Below are positions 1-10,850 of a stretch of DNA of 64,000 bases, piece by piece. The translations under genes were made by a program, and so were the position numbers. How positions within the stretch are numbered: the first letter of the stretch is position 1; every line of letters begins with the position of its first letter. Location of the stretch: the NCBI RefSeq assembly GCF_019649055.1, contig NW_026570288.1, positions 372,001 to 436,000 of the forward strand, read 5' to 3'. Source of the stretch: Paramacrobiotus metropolitanus (lineage: Eukaryota > Tardigrada > Eutardigrada > Parachela > Macrobiotidae). The notes beneath the pieces were generated by a model. It saw only the letters and a program-made list of their open reading frames with translations, was not told where the DNA came from and ran no database searches.

Positions 1-828
1 TGTTCTCGCCAGATGAAATCCCGACTTTTCTCAGCCGACGCCAATCTGACAGCCGTTTAGCTGTTTACCAGTTTAAGCTGTTCAGTTTTAAGTTTTTAAC
101 CATTAATTTTAAGCTGTTTAACCAAACGTATGTACCTACTGATAGGTGTGTACGTCTTCTAGTACAGTACTACGTACCATACAATACCGTACTTTATACT
201 GGTTATAACTAAATTTATTAGTAAAATTGTTATAAAATTATAAAGACTTAACAGTTAGTCGTACTTTTATACTGGTTGGTACTGTACTTATTGTACTTAC
301 TTTGATAATTTGATACCATGTTAACTGAACCGGATTTTTTATTACAGCACGGATGTTGTTTGAGCCTTGAACTGCGATTCCATTAATTTTGTAAACAGAC
401 AGAATACATTCATTTACACTGCAATACCAACAGTTGAACCAAGCGCTCTTTGACGGGCGATCCATTTTTGTGACGCGTGGCATCCCGAGATCTTACTGGT
501 CAGTTCTTACTTTAGTAATGCAAACATCCCCTGCTTTGCATTCGAATATGTATTAAACTGCTTGTAAAAACCGCATCTAACTGAAAAAATTCAGTTATAA
601 CTTCCCCTTCTCCCTTTCTGTTATTCGACCGTCTGTGAATGTACAGTTCTGTGTACATGTGTTACGATGTGTACAGTACCTCCCGGATCAGCAGTACTGC
701 CAGTAAGTATGTACATGGGAACTTTAATTCATTTATTTTTCTGCTTACACATCACGACATAATCATCCCACAACCGCATGTACAAATTTGTTTAATCTTA
801 ACTTTAAGGATGACCGGATTTCACTGCT
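1..828. other. Intergenic, no gene seen
   Basis: AT-rich sequence downstream of the acyltransferase gene. The short open frames here have no recognisable domain and no coding-like composition. I see no RNA gene or transposon ends. Confidence 0.5.
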
Positions 829-2132
829 TTACTCAATAAAGAAGAGCTTCGAGGCCGCATAACCGCAGTGCTCTTTGTGCGTTTCGAAAAGATCGAGCAG
901 TCTGTCCAAGTAATGCCGGTGCAGTAAGTCAATTTCCGCCTAAAATTAATCGTCTTGTATTATTAAGTTACTCGAGAGAAATTTTAAAATCAAAAACTAA
1001 GTACTTGTCTTAACTGCCCAAAACAGACAAGTGTTACGTCGCAAAAATTCGCTGTGATACAGCAAAGACTTTCTCAGTCGTCAGTCTTGCCTGAGACGGA
1101 TCTGACTTTTGTTCAGTAGGTATGGAAGCTCCGACCACCATGGTTATGGGTTTTCGAAAGGGCATCAGTCCAGCGCCCTTCGTAAATAATCCTTTTCCAA
1201 TTACAAACAGCAGACATCCTCCAAAGTGTTTCTGGATAAACCGCTGGACCTTGTAGACAACGGAGCCTCGCGGGAAGGCCAACCGGTAGATGTCGTTCTC
1301 ACCGAAAATAAATACGGGAACCAGGTGCGCCCTGCAACACAGTTTACTGTATCCATTTTACCAAAGCTTACAAATAAATCTTAATTCTACAATTCAGAAT
1401 GTACTTGCCCGTGTTGAATCGCCGTTCTGATGAAGCCTAAAACCGTCACGGCATAGTTATACACGAACTAATGAACATGTACAACAGAAGTCCTGGCTTC
1501 GCACCTTTTCGGTTGCGAAGCACCAGTTTGTAGTCCTTCGAATCAATCTCGAAGACTTCCTTGCCCCCGCCCACCACAATAGCCACCGCCGATCCGGCAC
1601 CGCGATTTAGCAGATAGTCAATACTCTTTCGGCTGACGTCACAGGTCCCAAACGATAACGCGTACTCGCGCAGCAACGGGATCTGGAAGACGGTCTTCAG
1701 CGCCAACAACCGCACATCGATATCGGGGAACAGATTTCGGAACCCCAAAGCCTCGGTATGGAAAGTGCACAGCGCTCCCAGTGCCAGACTGGCGCCATGC
1801 GGATGCACACCCATCACGTACTTGCCGCCGGGATCCAGATCCGCGGTCTTGATGATGTGGATAGGGAAGTAGTCGCGGAAATGATTCCATACGGATAATG
1901 AACATAACCAGCGTAATGGACGTCCGCCACGGGAGCTGCAGTTCCAGTCGTAGCAATACCAGATGCCGTACAGAACGGTAATCCAGCGGAGGGGAGTAAA
2001 AAGTAACAGAAGGAAGCAGACAACGCTGAATCCGCAAGTGCCGTACGAGATTAACAAGTGCAGAGCGACAGCCAATGATTGCAGTCCACACTGTACATAC
2101 GGGTTTAGTCTTTCCATTCGTGCCGAAGCCAT
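829..2132 (-). CDS. DGAT2/MOGAT-family acyl-CoA acyltransferase
   Basis: Exons on the minus strand are 1505-2132, 1409-1436 (28 nt), 1091-1331 and 829-939. All phases agree, giving 335 residues, the usual size for acylglycerol acyltransferases. Family features are a hydrophobic N-terminal hairpin (about residues 15-45), RDYFPI, the catalytic HPHG signature (GVHPHGASLALGALCTF), VGGGKEVFE, the RNRKGFIRTA segment split by an intron, VPVFIFGEND, and MPFRKPITMVVG with a C-terminal LLDLFETHKEHCGY. The family transfers acyl groups to mono- or diacylglycerol at the ER membrane to make triacylglycerol; which substrate is used here cannot be told. The start ATG at 2132 was chosen because family similarity begins just after it, although the frame stays open to an ATG at 2318. 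Introns 1332-1408 and 940-1090 use GC donors (GCAAGT and GCAAGA); the 68-nt intron 1437-1504 is GT-AG. Confidence 0.9.
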
Positions 2133-4307
2133 TTTGAATGACCCATCTGCGATGCGAATTTTTAACAAAATCTGGAGTTGGGGAACACGCACAACATACG
2201 CATTCGTTCCGGTTACGATGAAGCAATTTTTAAGATTAATGCTGGCAAAATTAACGATGACAGTGCAGCGTAATGCGGTCTCTGCCGATGCTGACATTAG
2301 CAGCGACAGAATCCACATTCACTGCACACGTTATTTTAAAAAGGTCCTTCTTCTGCGGCGCCATGCAATTAAAATGGCAACACGGTTTTTAGAAAACACT
2401 GCTGCATGTTAGTGCTTTTTGCCCTGGGGCAATTACATTTTTCTGCCGTGAATTTAACCGTTATTGCTTCACAAATGTGCAAAAGCGGCTGTTACATGTA
2501 CAGCAGAATGACTGTAGTTAAATACACTGCTTTTATAAGCTACGGAAAGAGTGTTCTCATGCAGGTACGCAGAGTTTCCCAGAACGTGTTTGACTTATTC
2601 ACATACAGAGTACATGTACAAGTTTTAAAATCAATAATCGTTCTCATCAGTAGCGCGCCTCATGCGGCAGTAAAGCCGGCAAACTGGAGTAATTTAAAAT
2701 GCATACGTACCGGAACATTATGTATGTACAGCTAAAATGCGGCAGTTGCAATGCACACAGCAGAAGCAAGAAAAGGCGGGTAAAACTGGTACAATGCACA
2801 GGAGTCTTCTTGTTCATGGTAAAGCAATTTTCCTGATAACTATTCTGCAGAAGTTTTTGCGGCAAATGCGATTTATTGCGGAATATTTTATTTTTATTTG
2901 TTTATACAGTTTGAACTGATTGTGATCCCCATATGCGCAACATGCAGCGCCCGCACTACGCGTTCACCACATCGTAGGTTTAATTTCGAAAACAGAATCG
3001 TCCGCATTAGGTGATCACGTCCTAGACACCCCCGATACGTCAAGTACAAAACGCACCACCGTCTTTAGCGGGAACTAAGTAATCCGAGATTCCCAGCATG
3101 TAATCTTGATCTTGCACACCTACTCATGTTAGAAATTAGCAGCATATCGAAGTCAGGCGCAAGATTTTCAATAACGCCAGCACAATACCAGCTTCTGAGT
3201 GGGCAGTGCCCACTGCCTAGCTCCGTCTATCCAGGCCACACTTGTGCAACATGATCATGTGCCTCCCTTAGTGTCCATTTTGACCTTTTACCTTCGCCTA
3301 TTCTCCCGGAAGAAGAGCTAATCCGAATCACGTATTCCTGGTCTCATACGCCTACTCATGTTAAAAATTAGCCACAATATACAATATTCGCAAGTTCGCA
3401 ACAAAGCTAACTGATGTCGAACCAGTACTTCCTGTAAACCTAGACTGCCTCTTTTCAGCATAAAATATTCAGTAGAAATCTGCAGCGACTACGCAAATGT
3501 CAGCTCATATTACGGTGATCAACAAACTGCGTACATAAGAACACTGGGCAGCTTGCTAAATAAAAATAAATGACGCACCAGTTTCTATGGCTTTTTGAAT
3601 GCATCGCTGCGTAATGAGTATCGAAATGTCCAGTGTCATCCAAACATGTGAAAACTTTACAATATCGTTCCTGACAGTGTGAGAAGGGTCATTGTCGATG
3701 GTGATTATGCGGTATTCATCGAAGAAATTAAATGGATTCTACCGCACTCCATAATACAAAAGGATGTGCTACATTCATTCAGCACGACTTCTCGCAATTC
3801 ATTCGGCTTGATCGTGGATAATGTGGCAGGTGTGTTTTGTGTTTGACGCCACGGTGGATTAGCGGTCCATTAACGTGCCGGTTTTCATTTATTGCTGTGG
3901 TATTAAGTGGCCTCTTGTGCATAACTTGATATAATGGATCCTCGTGTGTTGCGATTGCGACAAAAACGTTAGTGTATGCGGGACACTGGGTTCACACGGA
4001 ATTATCAATGAGAATCCAGCGTAGATGAATTATAAACTGGCAGTTATTGGCGATGTGATAACCAGGATGAAAAAACTGTTCCAGATGTGCAGTTCTTGGT
4101 AGTTGGTGTACAACTTTTACTACGATGCCTTCTTAAAAAGTCATCCGGATGACGGCATCAATAATTTTACACGTCCATCCTACTTTGCACAGAAAACCGG
4201 CTTCCTCTGCTGATAACTGGCGAGTTTGTTCCTGTCATTTAAAACACTCCCTAAATTCTTACTACATCTGCTGTATTTTAATCGATTCTTAAAGTGATTT
4301 AGTAAAA
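2133..4307. other. Intergenic with a small diverged direct repeat
   Basis: No convincing gene. A roughly 65-bp motif ending in CCTACTCATGTTA and a following AAATTAGC occurs twice in the same orientation, near 3078-3146 and 3314-3380. This suggests an old interspersed or tandem repeat. The rest is AT-rich and featureless. The part just below 4308 should hold the promoter of the first GPCR gene. Confidence 0.4.
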
Positions 4308-6513
4308 ATGGACAACACAACCGTCACCTTTCCAAATCAATCATTGAATGCCGTATGGAATTTCGCCGCTGTTGGGCGCTTGTCATTCGGTATCGTCCAG
4401 GTGATCCTCAACCTGGGTATGCTGATCGTCTTCATGTTCCGCAAAGATCTTCGCACCTCCTTCACCATCTACATCATCTTTCTCTTAATCGCCAATCTCA
4501 TCTACGCCACGTGCCAATACCCGTTGGAAGTCGTCCGGCAACTGTATCCCCACTGGGCACTGTCCACCTCCGCATGCGTTTTCTACATCTACCAATGCTG
4601 GATCTTCTGTCCGGTCACCATGCACATGCACGTCCTCATCACGCTCAACCGTATCTGGGCCATCGCCTTCCCGGTGTCGTACCGTAACCGACATTCCAAA
4701 AGAATGGCGGTGTTGTTGTGTATATTGATGCTGTTGTATCTTCACCTATTTGTGCTGCCGTTAGTGATTATCGATGCGGTGTGGTATAAAGGCAATGTGG
4801 CGGAGAAGGGGTGTTTTTTAAACGGGGATGTGTACCGAGTGTACTCAATTGTCGCGGCGATCATCACTCAAGATTTGCCGGTGGTGTTTGTTGTTGGAGC
4901 GTATCCGTTTCTGCTGTGTAAACAGTTTAAGAGGAAGAAGGGCGCACTGAAGATTGTGGATGTGGTCAGCAGGGCGGGTGCCACGGAAATGGTTAACCGA
5001 AATACGAGTCAGTTGGTTATTGTGACGGTAAGTGCATCTGTGCATGTAGGGTGTAAGGCAATCACAAATCCGTGTACATGATGATGAGTCCGTATAAAGT
5101 TCTCACGCACCTACATAACTGCATTAATTATGAACATTAAGCTTCATATTCAAAGTGCATTTCGTTAACGATGTCACATGTGTGTATTAAAATGTCAGTT
5201 AAGGATTAGCAGAAATTAAATTACCGCTGAATTCGCAATTCCCTGTACTCACGGGCACCGGCACCGGGCCGTGTGCTATCCATTGCTTTGCTCATAGTGT
5301 GTGTTCATTCCTGTCGCTCATTTACGCTAAAATCATTCCTTACTCCTTTCGGTTTTCGATTACCACCCGCCCGCCCTTCTGGCACGATTTGTTATTCTCT
5401 TCACCGTTACGGTCATGTATGTCTGCTGTATCAAGTTCAATAAAGGGGGGCGAAGAAACCGGGCACCGGCGGAGGGTGCCGGCAGTGAGCGACCTGTACC
5501 CACAGGTAAGATCCTCAGCTGCAATTGCGCACCTCCGGCCATGCCGGCACACTTCAAACTCCAAAAACCGCACGCGGAAGTCGCCTCGCACATCACTGAA
5601 CTCCGGAACCACATCGCGAATTCAAGGTTAATTTAATGCGATATTATTGATCCATGTTAGCCGACCTAATAATATACACTCGTAACTTATCGAGCAAACG
5701 ACAATTATACGCAGTGTTATCCAGTGCAACATTCGCCGTTGCATGTTACCGTATGTGACTTGTGAGGACTGTGATAAATTCCGTAAAAGTAAAACTGTTA
5801 TTTATAACTGCTCCAGTTCCATTCTTGATTAAGTTTAATTGTCATTGATAACTTTAAGGTGGCAGTAAAGTGAGTAACCTTTGAATACTGCTGAAGCTTT
5901 TCGCGGTAGTATAAGTATGTACAATACGTACATACGTTGTATCTATATTTTGGTATATATACATATACCAATATACATATATTTATATACACAAATATAT
6001 ATACGTTGTATATATATTTTGGTACCTGTTTTTATCGTATTTTACTGTACATTGCTTGTACAAGTGTGCGATGCTGTGATACAACGATTTGGATGTCCGA
6101 TGATTTAGTCGCTTCGCTTTTCTTTGCTCCATTTAAAACTTTCCTGACTATTCAGTTCGACATATTTTGTTGTATCGTCTTTGCTTCCCTAGTCAAAACC
6201 GCCCACACAGGGGAAAGCCTCCCGCCCGTTCCTGGTGTTGACGCTCCTAACGATCAGCGTCTTCATCTTCTGGACACCGGACCAAACCCTGTGGACTGTC
6301 AACAGCTTCATGGCCATCAACGACCAGCCCGGACTACGCAACGCTACTATGGTTCTATTCGCTCTGCAGGCAGTCTTGGATCCAATACTCTTTATCCTTA
6401 GTCTGAAGAGTTTTCGAGCGGTCATTCGCAACAGTTTCTCCAGACTGGGATGGCGACGCCACAACAAAGTGACGGACATTAGCGCTAGCGTTGAAATCGA
6501 CGATGATCACTGA
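4308..6513 (+). CDS. Class-A-like G protein-coupled receptor, two exons
   Basis: Exons 4308-5027 and 6211-6513 are joined in phase 0 (ACG|GTAAGT ... CACACAG|GGG), giving 340 residues. Seven hydrophobic segments are visible. The N-terminus carries NTT and NQS glycosylation sites. TM3 starts after a conserved Cys (STSACVFYIY) and ECL2 has a partner Cys (EKGCFLNGD). The DRY position reads NRIWAIAFP, TM6 has IFWTP, and TM7 has LDPILFIL in place of NPxxY. The protein should sit in the plasma membrane and couple to G proteins; no ligand can be named. The second exon begins in intracellular loop 3 (GKASRPFLVL). It is related to the intronless receptor at 50117-51250 (NRFWAVTFP). The 1.18-kb intron holds a candidate 60-nt cassette exon and a TA-rich repeat. 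Confidence 0.85.
5446..5505 (+). other. Candidate cassette exon in GPCR intron (loop 3)
   Basis: A GC-rich 60-nt stretch bounded by AATAAAG and a good donor, CCCACAG|GTAAGA. It is open in phase 0 like both neighbouring exons and would add 20 mostly polar residues (GGEETGHRRRVPAVSDLYPQ) to intracellular loop 3. The acceptor side has only a modest pyrimidine tract. RNA evidence would be needed. Confidence 0.35.
5932..6025. repeat. TA-rich repeat inside GPCR intron
   Basis: The string ATACGTTGTA followed by a TATATTTTGGTA block occurs at 5932 and again at 6001, separated by alternating ATAT/ATAC sequence. It is a simple-sequence expansion with no sign of coding use. Confidence 0.6.
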
Positions 6514-7066
6514 CCGGGCCCATGAATGCGTGGCCTTTCTGTATGAGTACGGGTACCAACAGTGTAAAAGCTCAAATTATTTGCAATAATGTCTAACAGA
6601 CTCTTATGAGGATTACACAGCGTTTCGGCTTGTCTTCTTTTATCATGAAAATAATTTTAACATGGCGTTGCAGTTTCCACTTCTGTAATATTGCATTATG
6701 TATCTATCATATGTGTACTTTACAACTTACAAGTGCGAGCATTTACCGCGCATAAAATACGGCAAAGCCTGTGTAATATTGGTTTCTTTCTCTCCTAAAG
6801 TTCTAAACGAAAGTATCAGTTTCCGCAAGATTCTGGATTTTTACTGAATTACAAGACGGAATACATTTCATGATTTTCAAGTACCAACGCGAGCGCAATA
6901 CTGCCGGGCCCGGCGCATCCGCCCGTACATTCAGTTACTGTATACAAAAATAAACATTACCAGAACAGTAACAACATTATACCGTAAATGCCAAAAAAAT
7001 CAGACCTCGTAGCAAATAACCAGTTATTTACCAATCCATTACATGAACACGGCCGCACTTTCTTCT

Positions 7067-7572
7067 CTAACTGAAACTCCAGTGGCATCCTTTATTCCCA
7101 TTCTTGGTGCAGCAGTCACGATGCTGCTTAGTACACTCGTCATCCTGCGCGCTGAATTTCCCCTTGTAATGGTGCACCTGGCCACACTTCACGGCGTTCT
7201 TCCGGTCATGATTCAAATCTTTCGTCCAGCAGTTAAACCAGGTATCCGGTTCGACCTTACGTTTCTCTCGGGATAAATGGTCTTCATTACCAGCCTGAAA
7301 CAAAATGGCAAACTGAAATACCGTTTACTTTGTGCGGGATTTATTTGGCCCAGACTAAGTACACATTTGCGAGAAACCCAGTTAACGTAATAATTCAGTT
7401 ATATCAGACTTCGAATTCTTAGGGTTAAATAAAGTAAATCATTGGAAAAACTATTCGAGTAATTTCTACGCTTACCCTAGCATTTATGTACCTCATTGTT
7501 ACAAGACGCTTGATGGAGAACCACATTTACAACTAACACCACAGCGAGCAAAACTTTCATAAAACCAGCCAT
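7067..7572 (-). CDS. Secreted cysteine-rich small protein (paralogue A)
   Basis: Exon 1 (7492-7572) encodes a signal peptide, MAGFMKVLLAVVLVVNVVL, ending near HQASCNNE. A GAG|GTACAT donor and a TTTGTTTCAG acceptor join it in phase 0 to exon 2 (7067-7294), giving 102 residues. The mature part has the spacing C-x14-C-x16-C-x6-CC-x7-C, starting at FNCWTKDLNH and ending KGCHWSFS. The same framework is present in the neighbour at 8763-9559. The protein is probably exported; six cysteines suggest three disulfides. I do not recognise the family and assign no activity. A TATA-like TATATATC lies upstream on the minus strand near 7684-7692. Confidence 0.75.
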
Positions 7573-7907
7573 TTCTAGAAATGTACTCACTGTAGCTAAC
7601 GATTAACGAGCGCTTGTAAAAATTTGGTTGAAAATAAAAATATCTACAATACTAATTAAAGAATGCAGTCCCCTTGTGTACAGATATATATCGGCAGTTC
7701 GGCACTAGTTTCAATTTAACGAAGTTTTACGATGTAAACAGTGAATGAGCAAGTTCCTGGTAAAGAAATTGTTGTTATCGATAATATCGAACAAACATAC
7801 CGCAAGGCAAATTAAACTGCACAACAATTTTCAGCAGTCCCAAATAACAATTACTGTACACCGAGATCAGCTGAAGAAAACGATATACGATAGCAAGTCT
7901 ACTGTAC

Positions 7908-7982
7908 CTCGTTGTTGCCGGCAACTTGCTGGATAACGATGTTGACAACCAACAGAGCCATAAAACAACTTTTAATCCACAT
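7908..7982 (-). other. Orphan signal-peptide exon, third paralogue or alternative first exon
   Basis: The minus strand reads ATG, then 25 codons starting MWIKSCFMALLVVNIVIQQ and ending VAGNNE, directly followed by a donor GAG|GTACAG. This matches exon 1 of gene A (VVNVVL..ASCNNE) in sequence, phase and donor. No cysteine-rich second exon exists between 7573 and 7907. It may therefore splice to exon 2 of gene A at 7294 as an alternative first exon, or be a relic of a lost tandem copy. A TTTATACTTA motif lies upstream near 8025-8034. Confidence 0.55.
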
Positions 7983-8762
7983 GATTGCAACTTCTCCACA
8001 GAAATGCTAACGACACTAAATAAGTATAAACTGGATACCGTCTTCAGTGAAAATTGAAAATTAGAAGGAGTGATGAGGCATTCGATGCAGAAATGCAAAC
8101 TAAAAATTCACTCATCGTTACTGAATCCGTTGCTTTCTCTAAAGCCGATAATTTTCGAGGCTATTGTAGCGGTTGTGCAACGAAACCGGAGCTAGCTGCT
8201 GATTTGGAACAGCCTAATTGGTCATTTCTCTGGTGTTTTGTACATCAGATTCCGCAAAAACCGCATTCCGGCATTGAAGACTGCAGCAGACACTAATGCG
8301 AATGATGGAATTTCGTACGTACTGGCATTAAGCCACAGTGTTTCATCCTGGTCTGCTACATTCTCAAACACTGGCTCTGACTCCATCGCAATATTCGCTT
8401 TGTTTAACGCGCGAGATCAAAGAACGAAAAAAATGTGACCGTCATGTTACTTATGCCCAAGCGTATACGAGGCTGCAGCGAATTAGTATAATCTTGTAAT
8501 ATACAATAACGTAACGAGGCCCGTCAAAAAATTACAACAACAACGAAGGCATTTTATGAACTCGCATCTGTGCATGTGCAGATATGGTTTTATACCATAC
8601 ATATCTCAGCAAATTTGAGGAATGTGGCATGCTGTACCAAAATGCGGCAGCTTGGCGCTTAAAAATGCAAACCCGCATATGCATTGCCTGGATGCTACAC
8701 GTCAGTGCAACGATCACAAATTTTCGATACAAAGTTATGATCGTATCAGCTCAGCGGCACTT

Positions 8763-9559
8763 TCAGTGCGAGTGCGGAGGCCGACTGATTTTCGTAATTG
8801 GAACAAAATGGCATCTGTTGTTGTCTCCCTTTTTGCAGCAGTCGGGATACTGTCTAGTACACTCGGCATCCTTCTCGCTGTCTTTTCCTTTGAAATTATG
8901 GATATCACCACATTCCTTGGCTGTTTTCCGATCGGCATGATTCACGTCTTTCGTCCAGCACTGGAACTCACTCTCCACTATAGTACGCTTCTGACGACAG
9001 TAGGGGCAATTTTCCGGATGTTGACCCTGATCGCCAGCCTGAAACACAACGTATGCCTGGAAGTTTGTTATTCGGGTAATGAGCTATTCAACCAAAAGGA
9101 GAAACATTTTACCCCTCCATCAACAGAATAATTCAAAGCACTAATTAGCACTAAATTCAATTCTAACTAAAAAAACGAAAAGCGCAGTACTGAGACAATG
9201 AATGCACCGAAGCGTAGCGTAGCAGGAATAGAACTGCCAACTAGCGATTTTTTTTGCTTTCGGTGGTGCGAATTAATTACTGTATATTTTTTCATAGCAG
9301 CATAAAGTTGTTAGCAAGCATGGAATCATTTTTGCATCACACCATGGGGACTACATTTACTCTGGAACGCTTTTGCCGAAATTCTTCGGTACAGTACGTA
9401 CTTATATCTGTACGAGTCACGAGGAGGCTTCAAAGCACCAAAATGCACAATAAAAGTTTTTATTTTACTTACCGTACTCTTACTGTCAGCCGAAGTCTTA
9501 TATACAGCAATAATGACAATCAAGACCACCGCGAAAAACAGTTTAGCAAAACCACTCAT
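8763..9559 (-). CDS. Secreted cysteine-rich small protein (paralogue B)
   Basis: Exon 1 (9473-9559) encodes a signal peptide, MSGFAKLFFAVVLIVIIAVY, with likely cleavage after KTSA. Donor ACG|GTAAGT and acceptor TTGTGTTTCAG lead to exon 2 (8763-9038) in phase 0, giving 120 residues. The domain repeats the framework of gene A: FQCWTKDVNH, then C-x16-C-x6-CC-x7-C ending NNRCHF. It has one extra CPYC motif upstream and a longer tail. The 434-nt intron sits at the same place and phase as in gene A, so the pair arose by duplication. Function unknown. Confidence 0.75.
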
Positions 9560-10102
9560 CTTCAGAAGGTAACTTGCAAGTCAGGGGCAATGAAATCCCG
9601 ATAATGTCGATGAGTAAATTTGTGATAACCTGTGTTTAACTTGAGTACAACACTGTGCGATTCCGATTCTGCTTGAAACTCATTCACAAATGCGCTACAA
9701 GAGTTCGTATTACCCACGATCGCGAGTGCTTTTTCGTTGTGTGATTTGTGACCCAGAATAATTGACAACAGGAGTAAAAATTTCGATGTATTATTAATTT
9801 TGTTTGCCCCGTTCGTAACTGAGCGTAATGGTATTAGTAAATTATTATGAATGGGAAACTTCCTAGTAAACAACTAACAAGTTGTGCATTGTAACTTGAA
9901 CCGTAGCACGAATGCCTGGTACACCGGTACCTACAATCCTACAATACTTGAGAATATGCTGTCCGCATTACGAAAACGCACCCGCTGCAATCCGTGCACT
10001 ATAGGGCATATCGGTTTTGCGCTGACGCTGCGATATTAGAGAAGAACTGGAAGAAGACCGAGGTCAAGGCGCTAGATAATTTTCGGACCGGACAGGGAAT
10101 GA

Positions 10103-10410
10103 ATGCCACGTGAGCGGCTTATTCGGTTCAGCGAAGCGCGGCATTCCGTTTCCTGCAGCGAGTGCCGGGATGATTTCATCCGCGAGGCCTTGTCATCCCA
10201 GACGGAATCGTGTCTCCGCGCAACGCCGTCCTCTGTGTGAGGCGCCTGCACAACGAAGTCAACAAGCGGCTGGCCGCGGACGTAACCGAGGACGAGAATC
10301 GTCGGCCAACCCAACCTTGCCATGCACAGTCGGCAGCACGAGGGCTCGGGACGTTCCAAGCCGGTTACACGCAGTGCGCTACTGCCTACACGCAGGATAC
10401 GCGAGGTCAT
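10103..10410 (+). pseudogene. Erv1/ALR sulfhydryl-oxidase-like fragment, frameshifted
   Basis: A GC-rich patch in AT-rich DNA. One frame from 10103 reads RLIRFSEARHSVSCSECRDD, resembling the helix and CxxC active-site region of Erv1/ALR oxidases. That frame stops at 10238-10240. Similarity resumes in another frame at about 10230 with CVRRLHNEVNKRLAADV, matching the family's LHNxVNxxL signature. The FAD-binding N-terminal motif and the C-terminal part are not found. Intact members oxidise thiols to disulfides in mitochondria or in viral particles. This copy looks broken; a sequencing error or an unseen intron is the alternative. Confidence 0.5.
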
Positions 10411-10850
10411 TAGTAAATGGCACGCGCACCTTTCCAGCCGTCGAGACCGACTGCCAAAATTGTCGTAATCTCACGGAAAAACAGACAATGTCAAACGGTA
10501 CTAAATGTTATCACTAAAAGATCCCTGATCGGCACCAAAAAAAGCTCCCCAGGCAATAATCAGTATCACCATCACACCGGCCCAACAGGGCACAAAAACG
10601 GCGCCCGCAGTAATCAAGAGATTTCTAATAAACTTCTATAATCTATAAATATAATAATTTACTAATAAATAAAATAAACTACTTGCTAGACAAAATCATC
10701 GGCCTCTGAACTGACAGCCCGGCACGGATCAGTCGCAGAAAAACTGGCGCTTGACAGTTTAATACTCGGTATAAAAATCACATTCTGATCGGAAGACACG
10801 AGGGAAACATGGTCCAGGGCGAAAAGATCCGACAGCGCGAAACAGTGCGG

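Noticed and set aside
1963-2412. Plus-strand 149-codon frame
   Set aside because: Antisense of the acyltransferase first exon; no domain.
5937-6401. 154-codon plus-strand frame across the intron/exon 2 border
   Set aside because: It reads TA-repeat DNA and then the wrong frame of the GPCR second exon.
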